In this document: in pieces, positions 31,341-42,079 of the stretch
Layout: the number at the start of each line of letters is the position of its first letter
Position numbering within the stretch: the stretch's first letter is position 1
Assembly (NCBI RefSeq): GCF_008831285.2
Contig: NC_045139.1
Coordinates: forward strand, 34,321,706 to 34,385,705
Direction of reading: 5' to 3'
Length of the DNA stretch: 64,000 nt
Source of the DNA: Nymphaea colorata
Lineage: Eukaryota > Streptophyta > Magnoliopsida > Nymphaeales > Nymphaeaceae
Program-made: the position numbers and the translations under genes
The notes under the pieces: generated by a model
The model's input: the letters and a program-made list of their open reading frames with translations, nothing else
Database searches by the model: none
What the model was told of the DNA's origin: nothing

Positions 31341-34300
31341 ATTTTCATACTTAAGCGTGGCCTTTGAGTACTTCTTCAACTTACATTGTTAAAACATTTT
31401 TCATTCTTGGATGTGATTATTAATTAATACAACGAAGACTAACTGTCTTACATCACACTACAAGTTTGATGGTCAAAATTAAAATTTCTTATGAACTCTA
31501 ACCAAAGCAAGGCCTGACTCGTTATACTACTAGATCGAGCTTTTGACATTACAAGATAATTTCGAATTTAAAAAGTTCAATAATATTTAATTATTAATCT
31601 TTATATGCGTTGACATTGGACGCCCACTGGTGGATTAAATAAACGATAAGCTTCTTATATTGGCCTAAGCAATGGATATCAATTGCCAGCTGATGTGATT
31701 AAATTTTATATTCGAGGAAAACAGTTAAACAAAAAAAATCTATTTAACTGTTTTTTTTTTGTAATTAAGAGCAAAAAAAAAAAAGGTAGCTTTCGCTTCT
31801 TAAGATTAAAATTACAAGTCTTGTTTTCTTTTTCCAACTTCTAAAATATATCTATGTGCTTACCATATAGATGTGTCTAGTACGACATATTGACCATAAA
31901 AATTATTTTTAAAAATATGCTTGACTCGATTTTATTCCATAGAAAGTGTAAATGGGTTTTTTATTAAAATATACTTTGAAGATTGCTTTCCCTTTGGATG
32001 CCAAGTTTCTAATATTTATATATGAGCCAAATAGGGTACCACCATAAGATATGAAGATAGAGCATGTATATAAAAGTAAAGAACTTGACTTTTTCTTTTT
32101 TAATTTTTTAAAGATCGAAAAGGCCTCCCATTATATTAGGAACTGTATGGCATGCCATAAAGGGAGATGAAAGAGAGTCCATTTTTTTTTTTTTAATTTC
32201 TTGTGGATTAACGTGGTCTCAACCTCACGTCGTCTCAGTTTGGTCTAACAGAGAAAAGACGCAGAAGGAAGAAAAAAGAAGGGTTCCATAGAAGAAAAAG
32301 TATTGGAAAAGAAGAGAAAAGAAAAGAGTTAACACCAACGCTAAAAAAGACATTCTTGGCACTAAGTAGCCCCCCCCAAAACAAATATGATGCCTCCTTT
32401 CTATCATTTCTTTATTCACTAAGTAGCCCCCCATCTACCATTCTTGCATTTGCGAAACTTGAATAAGTTATGAGATAAAATTGGAACGATACAGATAAGA
32501 TTACCATGACCCCTTTGCAAGGATGATCAAGAAGTTTCAATACTAGAAAAAACCAGTTGGAACAAGGAAGCACATAGTTGGTATGAAGAAAAAATATTTT
32601 CCTTAGGTTGTGTTTGTTTCACCGCAGATCTCGAGTCCATAGTGGTCTGAGATCTCAAAATATCAAATTCATGGTTTTAAGGTCGGAACCGTCCAACTAA
32701 CCTTAAATCTATAGTCTTTAACATGTAGTATGGATTTAAAATTCATGCTACGGAGATCGTTAGTTTGTTTAAACTGAAGATTTTCCAAAGCACACCTTTT
32801 AGTGCATACTAGAATCTTAGATCGAAGGCAATCAAATGCAACATTACAGTGTTCATTGAATTTTAGAAAAATAAAAAAGATTATTATATCTATAGTGGGG
32901 GCAACACATTGCCAGTAGAGTAGACTGGTGGGTCACAGCCTTCCTAGTATCAACTGGACCACTCTGGGTATTAGATCTAGTTTAGGAGTACAACCGGTTT
33001 GGATCTGGAGTTCGAGTTACCCGTTTTACTTTTTTCTTTTGTGATCTTCCTTTGTTGCATTTGGATTTGATTTTTCTGACCCGATACAAATCCGATCCAT
33101 TTTCACTATTTGTTTAGTTGGAAGCCGATTAAATTTATTTGGTTGTGTTTGTCATAAGGCATGGATCCATGGAGCCTTCTCATGTGATCAACCTTTAGCT
33201 GCGGGCGTCTTCTCTGCCTAAAATCAAGTTTGGAAGCCACAGTAGACACATAGTTGGTCATAAAATAATGATCCATCGTTTAAAATATAGCGTGTGTTTG
33301 TGAAGATTATCAGTTTAAAGCAAGTTCCTATGAGGAATCTCTCCTAGTTACTCTCAAAGGACCACAGAAGCAACCTGTTTTCTTTCTTTCCCGTAATTGA
33401 GTCTGATATATCTACACATTTTCTAACGTCAATTTCTGCACCAGCGGTAGAGAGAGAAAAAGGGTTCAAGAAGACATATTTTCAAAGAAACAAAGAAATT
33501 TGAGCAAAAAAATTCAATGGTTTTACCGATTAAAGAGAAAACAAGAGCACCAAGTTGGTGTTGATCATAATTGATCATTGAAAATTAAGACAATGATTAT
33601 AAGATTATGTCCGACACTTAATATCATTGAATAATTTCCTGTTCCAAAACAGTTACTAGATATATATTGTGCTTTAGAGTCTTAAGCATTATCTAAGTCA
33701 CATCGGTACTTCAATAAAATCTTTGTACTTGTTATTGTGGCATCCAAAATGGATACTTCAACATACTTAGGTACTTTTTAGATAGATACTAATCCAAGCC
33801 GCTTAATTTTATGATTTAATTTTTTTAACTCAGCTTTTAGAGTTATTGTTCAACATATAATGCTTTTATTTATACCACCTGTTCATTTAATTGTTGCTTG
33901 ATTTTGATTTTTGTTTTTGTGTTATATATGTATATATATGTATATATATATATCATGTAGCATTCCGGACTCATATTTTCTAAAGTGGCCCTGTCCATTA
34001 GTACTGGTGCATGTGTTCATGTGACTTAATGTAATACGCTTAAAGAGGGAAAGAAATCTAAAGTTTAAGAAAGTGGAGTTTTCAAGCACCAACCACTAAT
34101 GGTAGGTACACCACCCAAAGACTATCTTGGGGTAGAGAGAGAGAGAACTTAAAAAAAAAAAATGCAGTTGAACGAACGCAGAGGGAAGAGGGCGTAAGCA
34201 ACGCAGGGCGATCCCACTATCATTTTCCACGAAGAACACTTGTTGCCGTGGCTACCATGCAGACAATTCAACTGCTACTGGCCCTCCATTTTCAGCAGAT

Positions 34301-34379
34301 AAGGGGAGGGGAGTGGCAGACTCGGCCATTACAAGAGAAAGTTGAATGAAGATGATGACGAAGGTGGTGACGACGACGA

Positions 34380-34640
34380 AGATGACACAGCAGCCTGTGC
34401 TTTTTATACACAGAGCCAGCAGCACCTACAGGAGAATGAAAAGGCCACACCCACATATAGATAGATATAGCTGATGCTGTCACCGTCGCTACTGCCTAGC
34501 ACGACTCTCCCCAAATACACCTCTCTTTCTCCCTCTAGAATTTTTCTTTTCTCTTCCTCTCTCTTCTTCTCTTTTATCTCTGAGAGTCTCAGAAAACAAA
34601 AAGACAGAGAAAAGGTCACATGCAGTAAGAAGTAAGAAAC
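34380..34640 (-). promoter_or_regulatory. possible promoter and CT/GA-rich leader, minus strand
   Basis: Read on the minus strand, a purine-rich stretch (34500-34600) is followed by TGTATAAAAAGC near 34400, a good TATA-box shape. About 60 bases downstream, an ATG near 34331 opens a frame of about 25 codons that matches no family I know. This could drive an unannotated non-coding transcript, or be chance. Confidence 0.2.
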
Positions 34641-34995
34641 ATGGGCTCCTGTGACACAATCGACAACACTGCTACTGAGGATGCATCAATCAATGCACCT
34701 CAAAAATATCACACTAATTTATAAACAAGAGATAAAAAAACCCCATCAATCAATGTACCAAACAAAACCGCCCTTCCCCACTAAATTTCTGCAAGAAAAA
34801 AAAAGGAATAAAGAATTCATGGGACCATCTTTTCTTAGTAATTTAAATTATAAGTCTCACCTCCCTGGTTTTCCTGGTACAGCCCTGAGTTCCATTGACA
34901 GTTTGTTAAATGAGGGCTTGGCTTTAACGCATACCTTTTCATTGTAGCGTCCTACACATGGAAATGAACATAATATCTCTAATTTTGAAGGGATT

Positions 34996-35206
34996 TATTT
35001 GGATGGAAAGGAAAGAGAAAAGAATGTCCCAACTTTTTTTTTTTTTAAGGGAATTGGATTTACATTGACCTTTCATTTTTCTTTTCCTTCATTTTCTGTC
35101 CTTCTCCTTGCATTTAAGTAGGTTTTTTTGTTTCCATTTCCTTACTAGAGACATAGATGACCACACATTTTCGCTCTCTTTACCTTCATTTTCCTCCATC
35201 CAAATA
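34996..35206. mobile_element. MITE with TATTTGGATGG termini
   Basis: The segment begins TATTTGGATGG (34996-35006) and ends with the exact inverse CCATCCAAATA (35196-35206). Further inward, AAAGAGAAAAG on the left is mirrored by CTCTTTACCTTC on the right. The length of about 211 bases and lack of coding sequence fit a MITE. I could not settle the target duplication, so the superfamily is open. Confidence 0.55.
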
Positions 35207-36074
35207 GACAAATAGAGCGTTATTTGATTTGTTGATTTGAGATGATTGAGGATTTCATATTTAAAGATTTGAAGTAAGAAACCTCCCCGCCCCCAATCAA
35301 ACCTCACATCCGAGGTTTTGGCCACATATTGAAGATCTCAAATCCTCATTTTTCTTCAAATCAGAAATCCTGTGTTTGTTTAACTTGTAGGCTCCACTTA
35401 AAAGGAATTTCAAACCAGGAGACTATCAAACACAGATTAACTGTCAAAACTCAAGGTAGTTTTCCTCAGGTAAAATGAAAGAGAAGATTGCATTAGCAAT
35501 AAGGTTTGAAATATGAAGAAAAGCATGAGCCCATAAATGAAAATCTTCCAAAAAAAACTCAAGTTTAAATTTAGAGGGAGGGAAGGACGGAGTAAAAAAA
35601 AAAAGGAAAAAAAAAGAAGAAGATCCGTATTTCAGTATCAATTGGTCCCATCTCAAGAATTGGTTGGCGTTTTCTTATTCTTGTGAATCTCAAATTAAAA
35701 TTTGAAAAGTGAATTCAAATAAAATATTTGGAAAGGTTTTGTCTTCAAGGAAATTGTTGGTTTAAAAGACCTGGATCCTCTCTTGGATGCGGTGGTGGTG
35801 CCCTGTTTTTTTCTTATTATTTTCGTGGACGACCTCGCCATGTGAATGGGGCAGTCCTTCCCGGAATGCGAGCACTTCGCCGGGAATTGGTTTTTCGGCC
35901 GGCGGAAACCACGTCGATTGCGATGCTTCCTCAAGAGAATCTCTGTTGGCGGCGGATTCAATGAACTGTAGCCCCCGAGAAGAGGGAAGAAGGAAGGAAA
36001 GAGAGGAGTTGGGGGAGAGGAACATCAGAAAACTGTGAAGACTGAAGCTATTCGCTTCTCCCGCTTTCCCTCCC

Positions 36075-39000
36075 ATGACAATGCTCCACCTCCGCCTATT
36101 TCCAGCTTTTTTTCTGGCTGCCATCTTCCTTTTGTTGCTTGGGTTTTCCGACTCTCTGTCTCCCGACGGCCTTGCCCTGCTGGGATTCAAGGAATCGGTC
36201 GCCAGCGACCCGTTGAAGTTGCTTTCCGGCTGGAATCCGGCCGACGAGTCTCCGTGCAGTTGGTATGGCGTCTCATGTGATGGTGTCTCTGGGAGGGTCA
36301 CGGCATTGAACATCACTGGACTGTCCCGGTCTCCCAGTCGGTTTCCTTTTCTTTTGCCTCCTGACTCCGGTGACAACTCGTCTGTTCTTGCTGGAACTCT
36401 GTCGGCTTCTATAGGGAACCTCACGAGTCTGCAGGTGTTGTCACTTCCGCACAATGCGTTCTCGGGCAGGATTCCGGAGGAGATCGGTCGCCTTCGAGCC
36501 CTGGAGTTCCTGGAGCTGCAGGGAAACAGCTTCTCCGGTTCGATTCCCGACCAGATAAGTTACCTTCCTTACCTCAGAGTGCTTAATCTTGCTTACAACT
36601 CGCTTTCCGGAGAGATTCCAGGGAGAATCGTCAAATGTGCTAGATTGAGATGGCTGAATTTGGAAGGGAACTTTCTGAATGGGAGCTTGCCGGAGAATCT
36701 GATTGGGTTCGCCGGGCTCGAGTCGATCGATTTGTCCTATAATCAACTATCTGGAAAGATAGCCAGGAAGCATTTTGGTCAATGTGGGTCACTTCAGCGC
36801 CTTCATATCTCCTGTAATTCATTCATCAGCTCCATTCCCCGGGAGGTAGGAAATTGCTCAAAACTCCGGTCGCTCATTCTGTCCGGAAACGTCTTTGAGG
36901 GCGCTATTCCTCCGGAGATAGGCCTGCTCTCAGAGCTCCAGATTGTGGACGTCTCTAGGAATAGCCTCACTGGTAGGATCCCCAGGGAGCTAGCCAATTG
37001 TCGGAAGCTATCTGTTCTCGTTCTCACCAATTTGGTAGATATATCTTCGTTCTGCAGAAAACTGTCTTACTACAGCCTTTCTTCGAGTTTCAGAGAAGAA
37101 TTCAATGCCTTCGCTGGTGGGATCCCTTATGAGGTTCTAGTGCTTCCAAATATTAGGATCTTTTGGGCTCCTAGAGCCAATCTCAACGGCAGATTGCCCT
37201 ATTACTGGGGCACCTCGTGTCAACTTCGAATCCTCAATCTGGGTCTTAATTATATTGATGGAATCATACCTGATGGACTGGGCATGTGCAAGAATTTAAC
37301 ATTTCTTGATCTTAGTTCGAACAGTTTGAATGGGCAGCTTCCAGCAAGTTTACCAGTTAGGTGCATGGTTTACTTTAATGTCAGTCGAAATTCATTGTCC
37401 GGTTCTATGCTTGAATTTGAAGGAGCGAGTTGCAGTGGTACTATAGAAATGCCATCCGTTGCTTCTGATGGTCGACATATCTACTCAGTGAGCTCAGAGG
37501 AACTAGATCAAAGTCTTGAATACATGTACTCTGATCTTCTTTCCGAGTCTGTGAATCTGACTAATCCTTTCTACTCATTCTCAACTAATAGCTCAGTAAT
37601 TCTACATGACCTTAGCTGGAACAACTTCATTGGTCCGCTGAATTTCTCTTCCATTGGTAATGGCCTGTTGGTTGGTAGTCCATCCTATGGATTGTTACTC
37701 AACAATAATCAGTTTTATGGGTCTCTTACTGTCTCCATTAATCCGACGTGCCAACCTTTGCGAGGATTTGTTCTTGATATCAGTTTCAATCAAATCTCTG
37801 GTGCGATACCTCGGGAATTTTTCCAGAGCTGTCCTCATATGGTGGATTTTGTGGCGGCATATAATCAGCTAAGCGGGCCAATCCCTACTGACATCAGCAA
37901 TTTGTCCTCGCTTTCCAATCTGAACTTGGCAGGAAACAAACTTAATGGGACCATTCCTGATCAGTTGGTGAATTTAAAGAACCTTCAGTCAGTTCTTCTA
38001 GGTGAAAACAGATTGTCGGGAGAAATGCCCGCACAGTTGGGCCAATCTAGTTCTCTTGTGATCCTTAATCTTTCCCACAACTCCCTCGTTGGTACAATCC
38101 CTGAAACATTGGGAAATGCTTCGAACATCCGAGTTTTGCTGCTTGATCATAACATGCTTTCAGGAGAGATTCCCTCATCATTCTCACGGCTGGCCAATCT
38201 CCTTGAACTTGATGTTTCTTACAATAATCTTTCTGGGTACGTACCAGCTCTTCAGCATCAGATTAACTGTGATAGCTTCCGGGGTAATGTCTATTTGCAC
38301 CAATGCACATATCATTCTTCACCCACACCAATTGAACCTCCAATTATTCCTCCGGATAAAAGAGGTCTACATCCAATACTGGGCTTGGGAGCTATAATAG
38401 CGGTTGCTTCATCTTCAGCTATAGTATTAACTCTCCTAGTCCTGCTCTTGGTCCTCTACTGTGGCAAGAAGGGATATATCAAACTTCCAAATCAGAAAAG
38501 AAAGCTAGTCGTCACATTTACCAGCAATTCTGTCGGCCTGGATTATGAGAATGTTGTAAGAGCAACAGGGATCTTCAGCGTTGCTAATTTGATTGGAACA
38601 GGAGGATTTGGGGCAACATATAAGGCTGAAGTAGCTCCTGGTTTTCTAGTTGCAGTAAAGAGGCTTTCATTTGGCAGGTTTCAGGGTCTGAAACAGTTTG
38701 ATGCAGAGATTAGAACTCTTGGAAGAATTCGACATGAAAATCTTGTTACTCTAATTGGGTACCACATGGGGGATAAGGAGACTTTCTTGATCTACAATTA
38801 CCTATCAGGAGGCAATCTAGACAGCTTCATTCACAAGAGGTCAAAGAAGAACCTCCGCTGGCCTTTAATTCGCAAGATAGCTCTTGACATTGCAAATGCA
38901 TTGGTATATCTTCACTATGATTGTGTTCCCCGCATTGTTCATCGTGATGTCAAACCAAGTAACATCTTGCTTGATAATGAGTTGAATGCATATTTATCTG

Positions 39001-39401
39001 ATTTTGGTCTTGCAAGGCTGCTTGAAGTATCAGAAACCCATGCTACCACTGACGTTGCTGGCACATTCGGATATGTAGCACCTGAATATGCAACTACATG
39101 TAGGGTCTCAGATAAGGCTGATGTTTATAGCTTCGGGGTGGTACTGTTGGAAATGCTATCAGGAAAGAGGTCATTGGATCCTTCATTTTCGGAATATGGA
39201 AATGGTTTTAACATAGTTGCATGGGGGAACATGCTACTAAAGGAAGAGCGTCCATCAGAGTTCTTCTGTCAAGGGCTCTGGGAAACAGGGCCGCAGCAGA
39301 AATTGATGGGGATGCTTAAGGTTGCAAATATGTGCTCGGTCGAGCTACTTACAGTCAGGCCGTCAATGAAACAGGTCCTAGAAAAATTAAGGCAGTTGTA
39401 G
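36075..39401 (+). CDS. RPK2: LRR receptor-like kinase, RPK2/TOAD2 type
   Basis: A single uninterrupted exon encodes 1,108 residues, close to the 1,151 of Arabidopsis RPK2. Residues 1-28 form a signal peptide. The LRRNT cap has paired Cys61 and Cys68 in CSWYGVSC. LRRs follow to about residue 735. They are broken by the family's two spacer regions, after VLVLTNLVD and around CSGTIEMPS (near 450). A membrane helix spans about 771-797. The kinase has GTGGFGATYKAEV, Lys862, HRDVKPSN with Asp958, DFG at 976-978 and APE ending at Glu1004, so it is an active-type RD kinase with nothing missing. In Arabidopsis, RPK2 acts in CLV3/CLE peptide signalling, anther and embryo patterning. Close matches to RPK2 run through the kinase (GRFQGLKQF, VSDKADVYSFGV, YGNGFNIV). 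Paralogous status is undetermined. Confidence 0.88.
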   Translation: MTMLHLRLFPAFFLAAIFLLLLGFSDSLSPDGLALLGFKESVASDPLKLLSGWNPADESPCSWYGVSCDGVSGRVTALNITGLSRSPSRFPFLLPPDSGDNSSVLAGTLSASIGNLTSLQVLSLPHNAFSGRIPEEIGRLRALEFLELQGNSFSGSIPDQISYLPYLRVLNLAYNSLSGEIPGRIVKCARLRWLNLEGNFLNGSLPENLIGFAGLESIDLSYNQLSGKIARKHFGQCGSLQRLHISCNSFISSIPREVGNCSKLRSLILSGNVFEGAIPPEIGLLSELQIVDVSRNSLTGRIPRELANCRKLSVLVLTNLVDISSFCRKLSYYSLSSSFREEFNAFAGGIPYEVLVLPNIRIFWAPRANLNGRLPYYWGTSCQLRILNLGLNYIDGIIPDGLGMCKNLTFLDLSSNSLNGQLPASLPVRCMVYFNVSRNSLSGSMLEFEGASCSGTIEMPSVASDGRHIYSVSSEELDQSLEYMYSDLLSESVNLTNPFYSFSTNSSVILHDLSWNNFIGPLNFSSIGNGLLVGSPSYGLLLNNNQFYGSLTVSINPTCQPLRGFVLDISFNQISGAIPREFFQSCPHMVDFVAAYNQLSGPIPTDISNLSSLSNLNLAGNKLNGTIPDQLVNLKNLQSVLLGENRLSGEMPAQLGQSSSLVILNLSHNSLVGTIPETLGNASNIRVLLLDHNMLSGEIPSSFSRLANLLELDVSYNNLSGYVPALQHQINCDSFRGNVYLHQCTYHSSPTPIEPPIIPPDKRGLHPILGLGAIIAVASSSAIVLTLLVLLLVLYCGKKGYIKLPNQKRKLVVTFTSNSVGLDYENVVRATGIFSVANLIGTGGFGATYKAEVAPGFLVAVKRLSFGRFQGLKQFDAEIRTLGRIRHENLVTLIGYHMGDKETFLIYNYLSGGNLDSFIHKRSKKNLRWPLIRKIALDIANALVYLHYDCVPRIVHRDVKPSNILLDNELNAYLSDFGLARLLEVSETHATTDVAGTFGYVAPEYATTCRVSDKADVYSFGVVLLEMLSGKRSLDPSFSEYGNGFNIVAWGNMLLKEERPSEFFCQGLWETGPQQKLMGMLKVANMCSVELLTVRPSMKQVLEKLRQL

Positions 39402-41252
39402 CTGCTACCATTTGATATGCCTTGAATGCTGCAGCCCGTGTGCTTGAGCAAAGAGTGCAAATGTATGCTCAGACTTCAGAAGGAGGTCGGTGTTGCTCTT
39501 CCAAACTTCCTTTATTTATAATTAGGAATTTCTTTACTTTCTTTTTCTTTTTCCTGATAACGTCGATGAGATCTGTTTCTTCTTTCTTTCAAGTCGCTTC
39601 AAGTGCAGCAATGGCGGAGCCCAATTTACTCACTGATAACATGAGGTTTTGGCTTTTACCTTCTAAGCTTGCGCTTGGTGGGGATCTGGTAAAAAATAAA
39701 AACTGTGACTTTTGGCTTCGTTTTCACGTTTCGATATTTATGGTGTATGGGACTGATTAGTTTTGGCTCTTTTTGCAGATGCCATATTCTACCTGGCAAT
39801 CTCAACAAAACATGCTGCTGCTTTCGTTGGCTTCATCCATGTGAGTACCATCTGTTGCACCGTACAAATGTGCCCTCACTGTCTTGTCCTCTTGCAGCAA
39901 TAGTTTTCTGTGGGTCCATACCTGCTTTAAGCTTTATTTGAGAGAAAGCAGTAATTTTACAGTGGGTCCATATCTCATTTGATCTTTGTTTGAGAGGGCG
40001 AGAGAGATGCATGATTGGGGCTAAAATTCGTGTACCATATAATAGCAGCTTTAGTTAGAAATTGAAGAATTTTTCTTCATCTCAGTGAGAAGTTTATGTA
40101 AATATCTCCGCCTTTTGTAAGTTCAATTTTGTCCACTCCAGGGATCCTGTGATGGTGCATTCAGATAATTAATCTTTGGCAGATGAACATTGTCTTCATT
40201 CATCAAGTGCTGAAGCGAATACGAAGCCAGCATTATCGTTTTACTCTTTCGTTCCTTCTTGTTTAGATTTACAACTTGGGGCGCCTAAAATTTAACCTTC
40301 ACATCTCAAGTTGTCAACAATCTCCCGCTTTATTAGTTTATTGGATTTTAATCTTGCCTCTTTCTGACATCTTAAATAGCTGTTCGAACGCCTTACTATC
40401 ATAAAAATTATATATCTTTTACCTTCCCCCTTCGAGAACCCATTATTTTCTTATATAAGAATATCTGCTTTAATCTTTGTTTGTAATCTATAGGTCTGTC
40501 CTCGTCAACCTTCTGGTTCTTCCAAACATCTTATAATTTTGAGCTGATCTATACACACACACACACAGAGAAAGAGAGAGAGAGAGAGCGTTTTTGAATT
40601 ATATAAACGTTTGACAGATAAACATTTGATAGATGACAGATGACAATGTTTTGACTTTGAAATATGACTTTGTGTGTGACGCTATTAACTCATTCGAATT
40701 CTGGAGCAGCTGCAGAGCTAAAAATTTTAGATGGCAGATTTAAACTCAGCACCTGTAACTTAAAGTTGACATGAAAAATACTATTCATGTCAACAAAATC
40801 AAAACTTAAGGTCTTCGGTTGAGACTAAAAGGAAAAGTTTAGCTTTGCTTTAAGCCGAATTTTTCCTTGAGGCTTACACCTGTGGAGTCGCTTGATGGAG
40901 CCAACGCAACTAGCGGACATAGATGGGTTTGTGAGATCTGATTATCATCTCAACATTAGATTCATCCAATCGAACTCGAAAGGCAAAAGGACCCCAAAAC
41001 TGCAATAATATCCATATTTGGTAAATGGTTTGGATATTTGAATCTGAATTCGAGTTTGAAATCTGATATAAATCCAACATTATGGCGAAGAATTCGATTA
41101 AATCTGATAAACGATAAATCCGACCCGAGTCCGAACTGTTCGCAGCCCCAATCCCATCCACACGTTACCAACTTACCGAAAGGCTAAGCAGTCTTCGAGG
41201 CTTCTCCCCCATAGCAACTCTCTCTCTCTTATCTATCTCTCTTCTGCCAACC
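39402..41252. other. spacer and promoter between the kinase and the At4g14100-like gene
   Basis: The first several hundred bases are probably the kinase 3' UTR. A short AC then AG microsatellite lies at 40551-40588. A degenerate repeat occupies 40920-41150. A CT-rich leader (41217-41248) sits directly before the next start codon. No coding sequence was seen. Confidence 0.5.
40920..41150. repeat. degenerate ATTC(A/G)GAT-type repeat (copy B), promoter-proximal
   Basis: The tract has TTGGATATTTGAATCTGAATTCGAG, ATTCGATTAAATCTGATAA and CGACCCGAGTCCGAAC type words. It belongs with the tracts at 30590-30830 and 52915-53340. It ends only about 100 bases before the start codon at 41253, so it must form part of that gene's promoter. 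Confidence 0.5.
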
Positions 41253-42079
41253 ATGGCTGCTAGGAGCATCGGAACAAGAGCTACAGCCCTCTCCCTCACC
41301 CTCCTCTTCTTCATATTACAAGCAGAAGCACAGCAGCCGACTCCAACGCCATGGCCCGAGCAATTCCACTCCGTGCTTTATATGAACTCCACCGGCAAAC
41401 TCCAAATCGTGGACCTCTGGTACGATTGGCCCAAAGGGAGGAACTTCAACATCATCCAGAACCAGCTTGGCAAGCTCCTCTACGACCTGGAGTGGACCAA
41501 TGGCACATCCTTCTACTACACTTTGGATGCCAACAAGGAGTGCAGGACCATGCATTTCGAGGTGGGGATCCTCCCACCCAACTGGCTCCATGGTGCAAAT
41601 TATTTAGGGCAAGAACGGGTCGACGGGTTCCTGTGCAATGTCTGGGAGAAGGTGGATTTCATTTGGTATTATGAGGATGTTGTCACCAAGAGGCCTGTTC
41701 ACTGGCTCTTCTTCACTGGTACCAATCTTTCATAATTCTTCTCTTCTTTCTGTTCTTCCTTTCTCTTTTTGTTTTCTTCCCAGATTTAGTGCTTTCTGAC
41801 TGTTGGGGTGTTGTGATTTTCCTTTTCTCTTGGAAATTGGTGGTGTGGGTGTAACTCCTCTCAGGGATGTCTGTTCATGTGATGACTTTCGAGGTCGGGG
41901 CTGCTCTGGAAGATGAAGCGTGGCAGGCGCCGGTTTATTGCTTTGATAATGAGAAGGAGAAGGAGAAGGAGAAAACGGGAGGAGGTGCAGACATGGTTTC
42001 TGCAGTGGATGGAGTTTCTGTGAAGAATTTGGCACAGAAAAGCGGCTTCGAAGGCCTACTGAGTTCCTCTGTTCTGTAA
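41253..42079 (+). CDS. secreted protein, At4g14100-like family
   Basis: Two exons, 41253-41718 and 41865-42079, joined within a Gly codon (ACT G | GG ATG), encode 226 residues. Residues 1-26 form a clear signal peptide ending AEA before QQPTPTP. The body carries the family signatures [56 protein letters not shown] and, in exon 2, HVMTFEVGA and WQAPVYCF. This plant family is sometimes labelled a glycosyl-group transferase, but I know of no demonstrated activity, and no catalytic motif is evident. The protein is probably secreted or luminal. The C-terminal 46 residues, with an EKEKEKEK run, extend beyond the conserved part and are likely variable. The start is the only ATG before the signal peptide, preceded by a CT-rich leader. 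Confidence 0.85.

Larger units (their letters stand above)
21896..36074. other. gene-poor 14-kb interval
   Basis: No protein-coding gene is supported here. Open frames are short, AT-biased or run through simple repeats. The interval holds a Tourist-like MITE (22569-22805), tRNA-like SINE fragments (near 22278, 24746 and 29997) and a GC-rich relic (26455-26640). It also has a degenerate TTTGGAT-type repeat (30590-30830), GA and TA microsatellites, and a MITE (34996-35206). The last 150 bases are the leader of the receptor kinase. Stretches 23000-24700, 24810-26400, 26650-28700 and 31340-34100 show nothing I can name. Confidence 0.6.

Noticed and set aside
18600-35000. Conserved plant microRNA precursors (miR156, 159, 164, 166, 167, 171, 172, 390, 396 families)
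   Set aside because: I looked for the mature sequences by eye and found no convincing match. Weakly conserved or novel microRNAs cannot be excluded without folding and small-RNA data.
35762-36454. 230-codon minus-strand frame overlapping the kinase start
   Set aside because: It is antisense to the receptor kinase signal peptide and LRR start, and is an artefact of GC-rich coding sequence.
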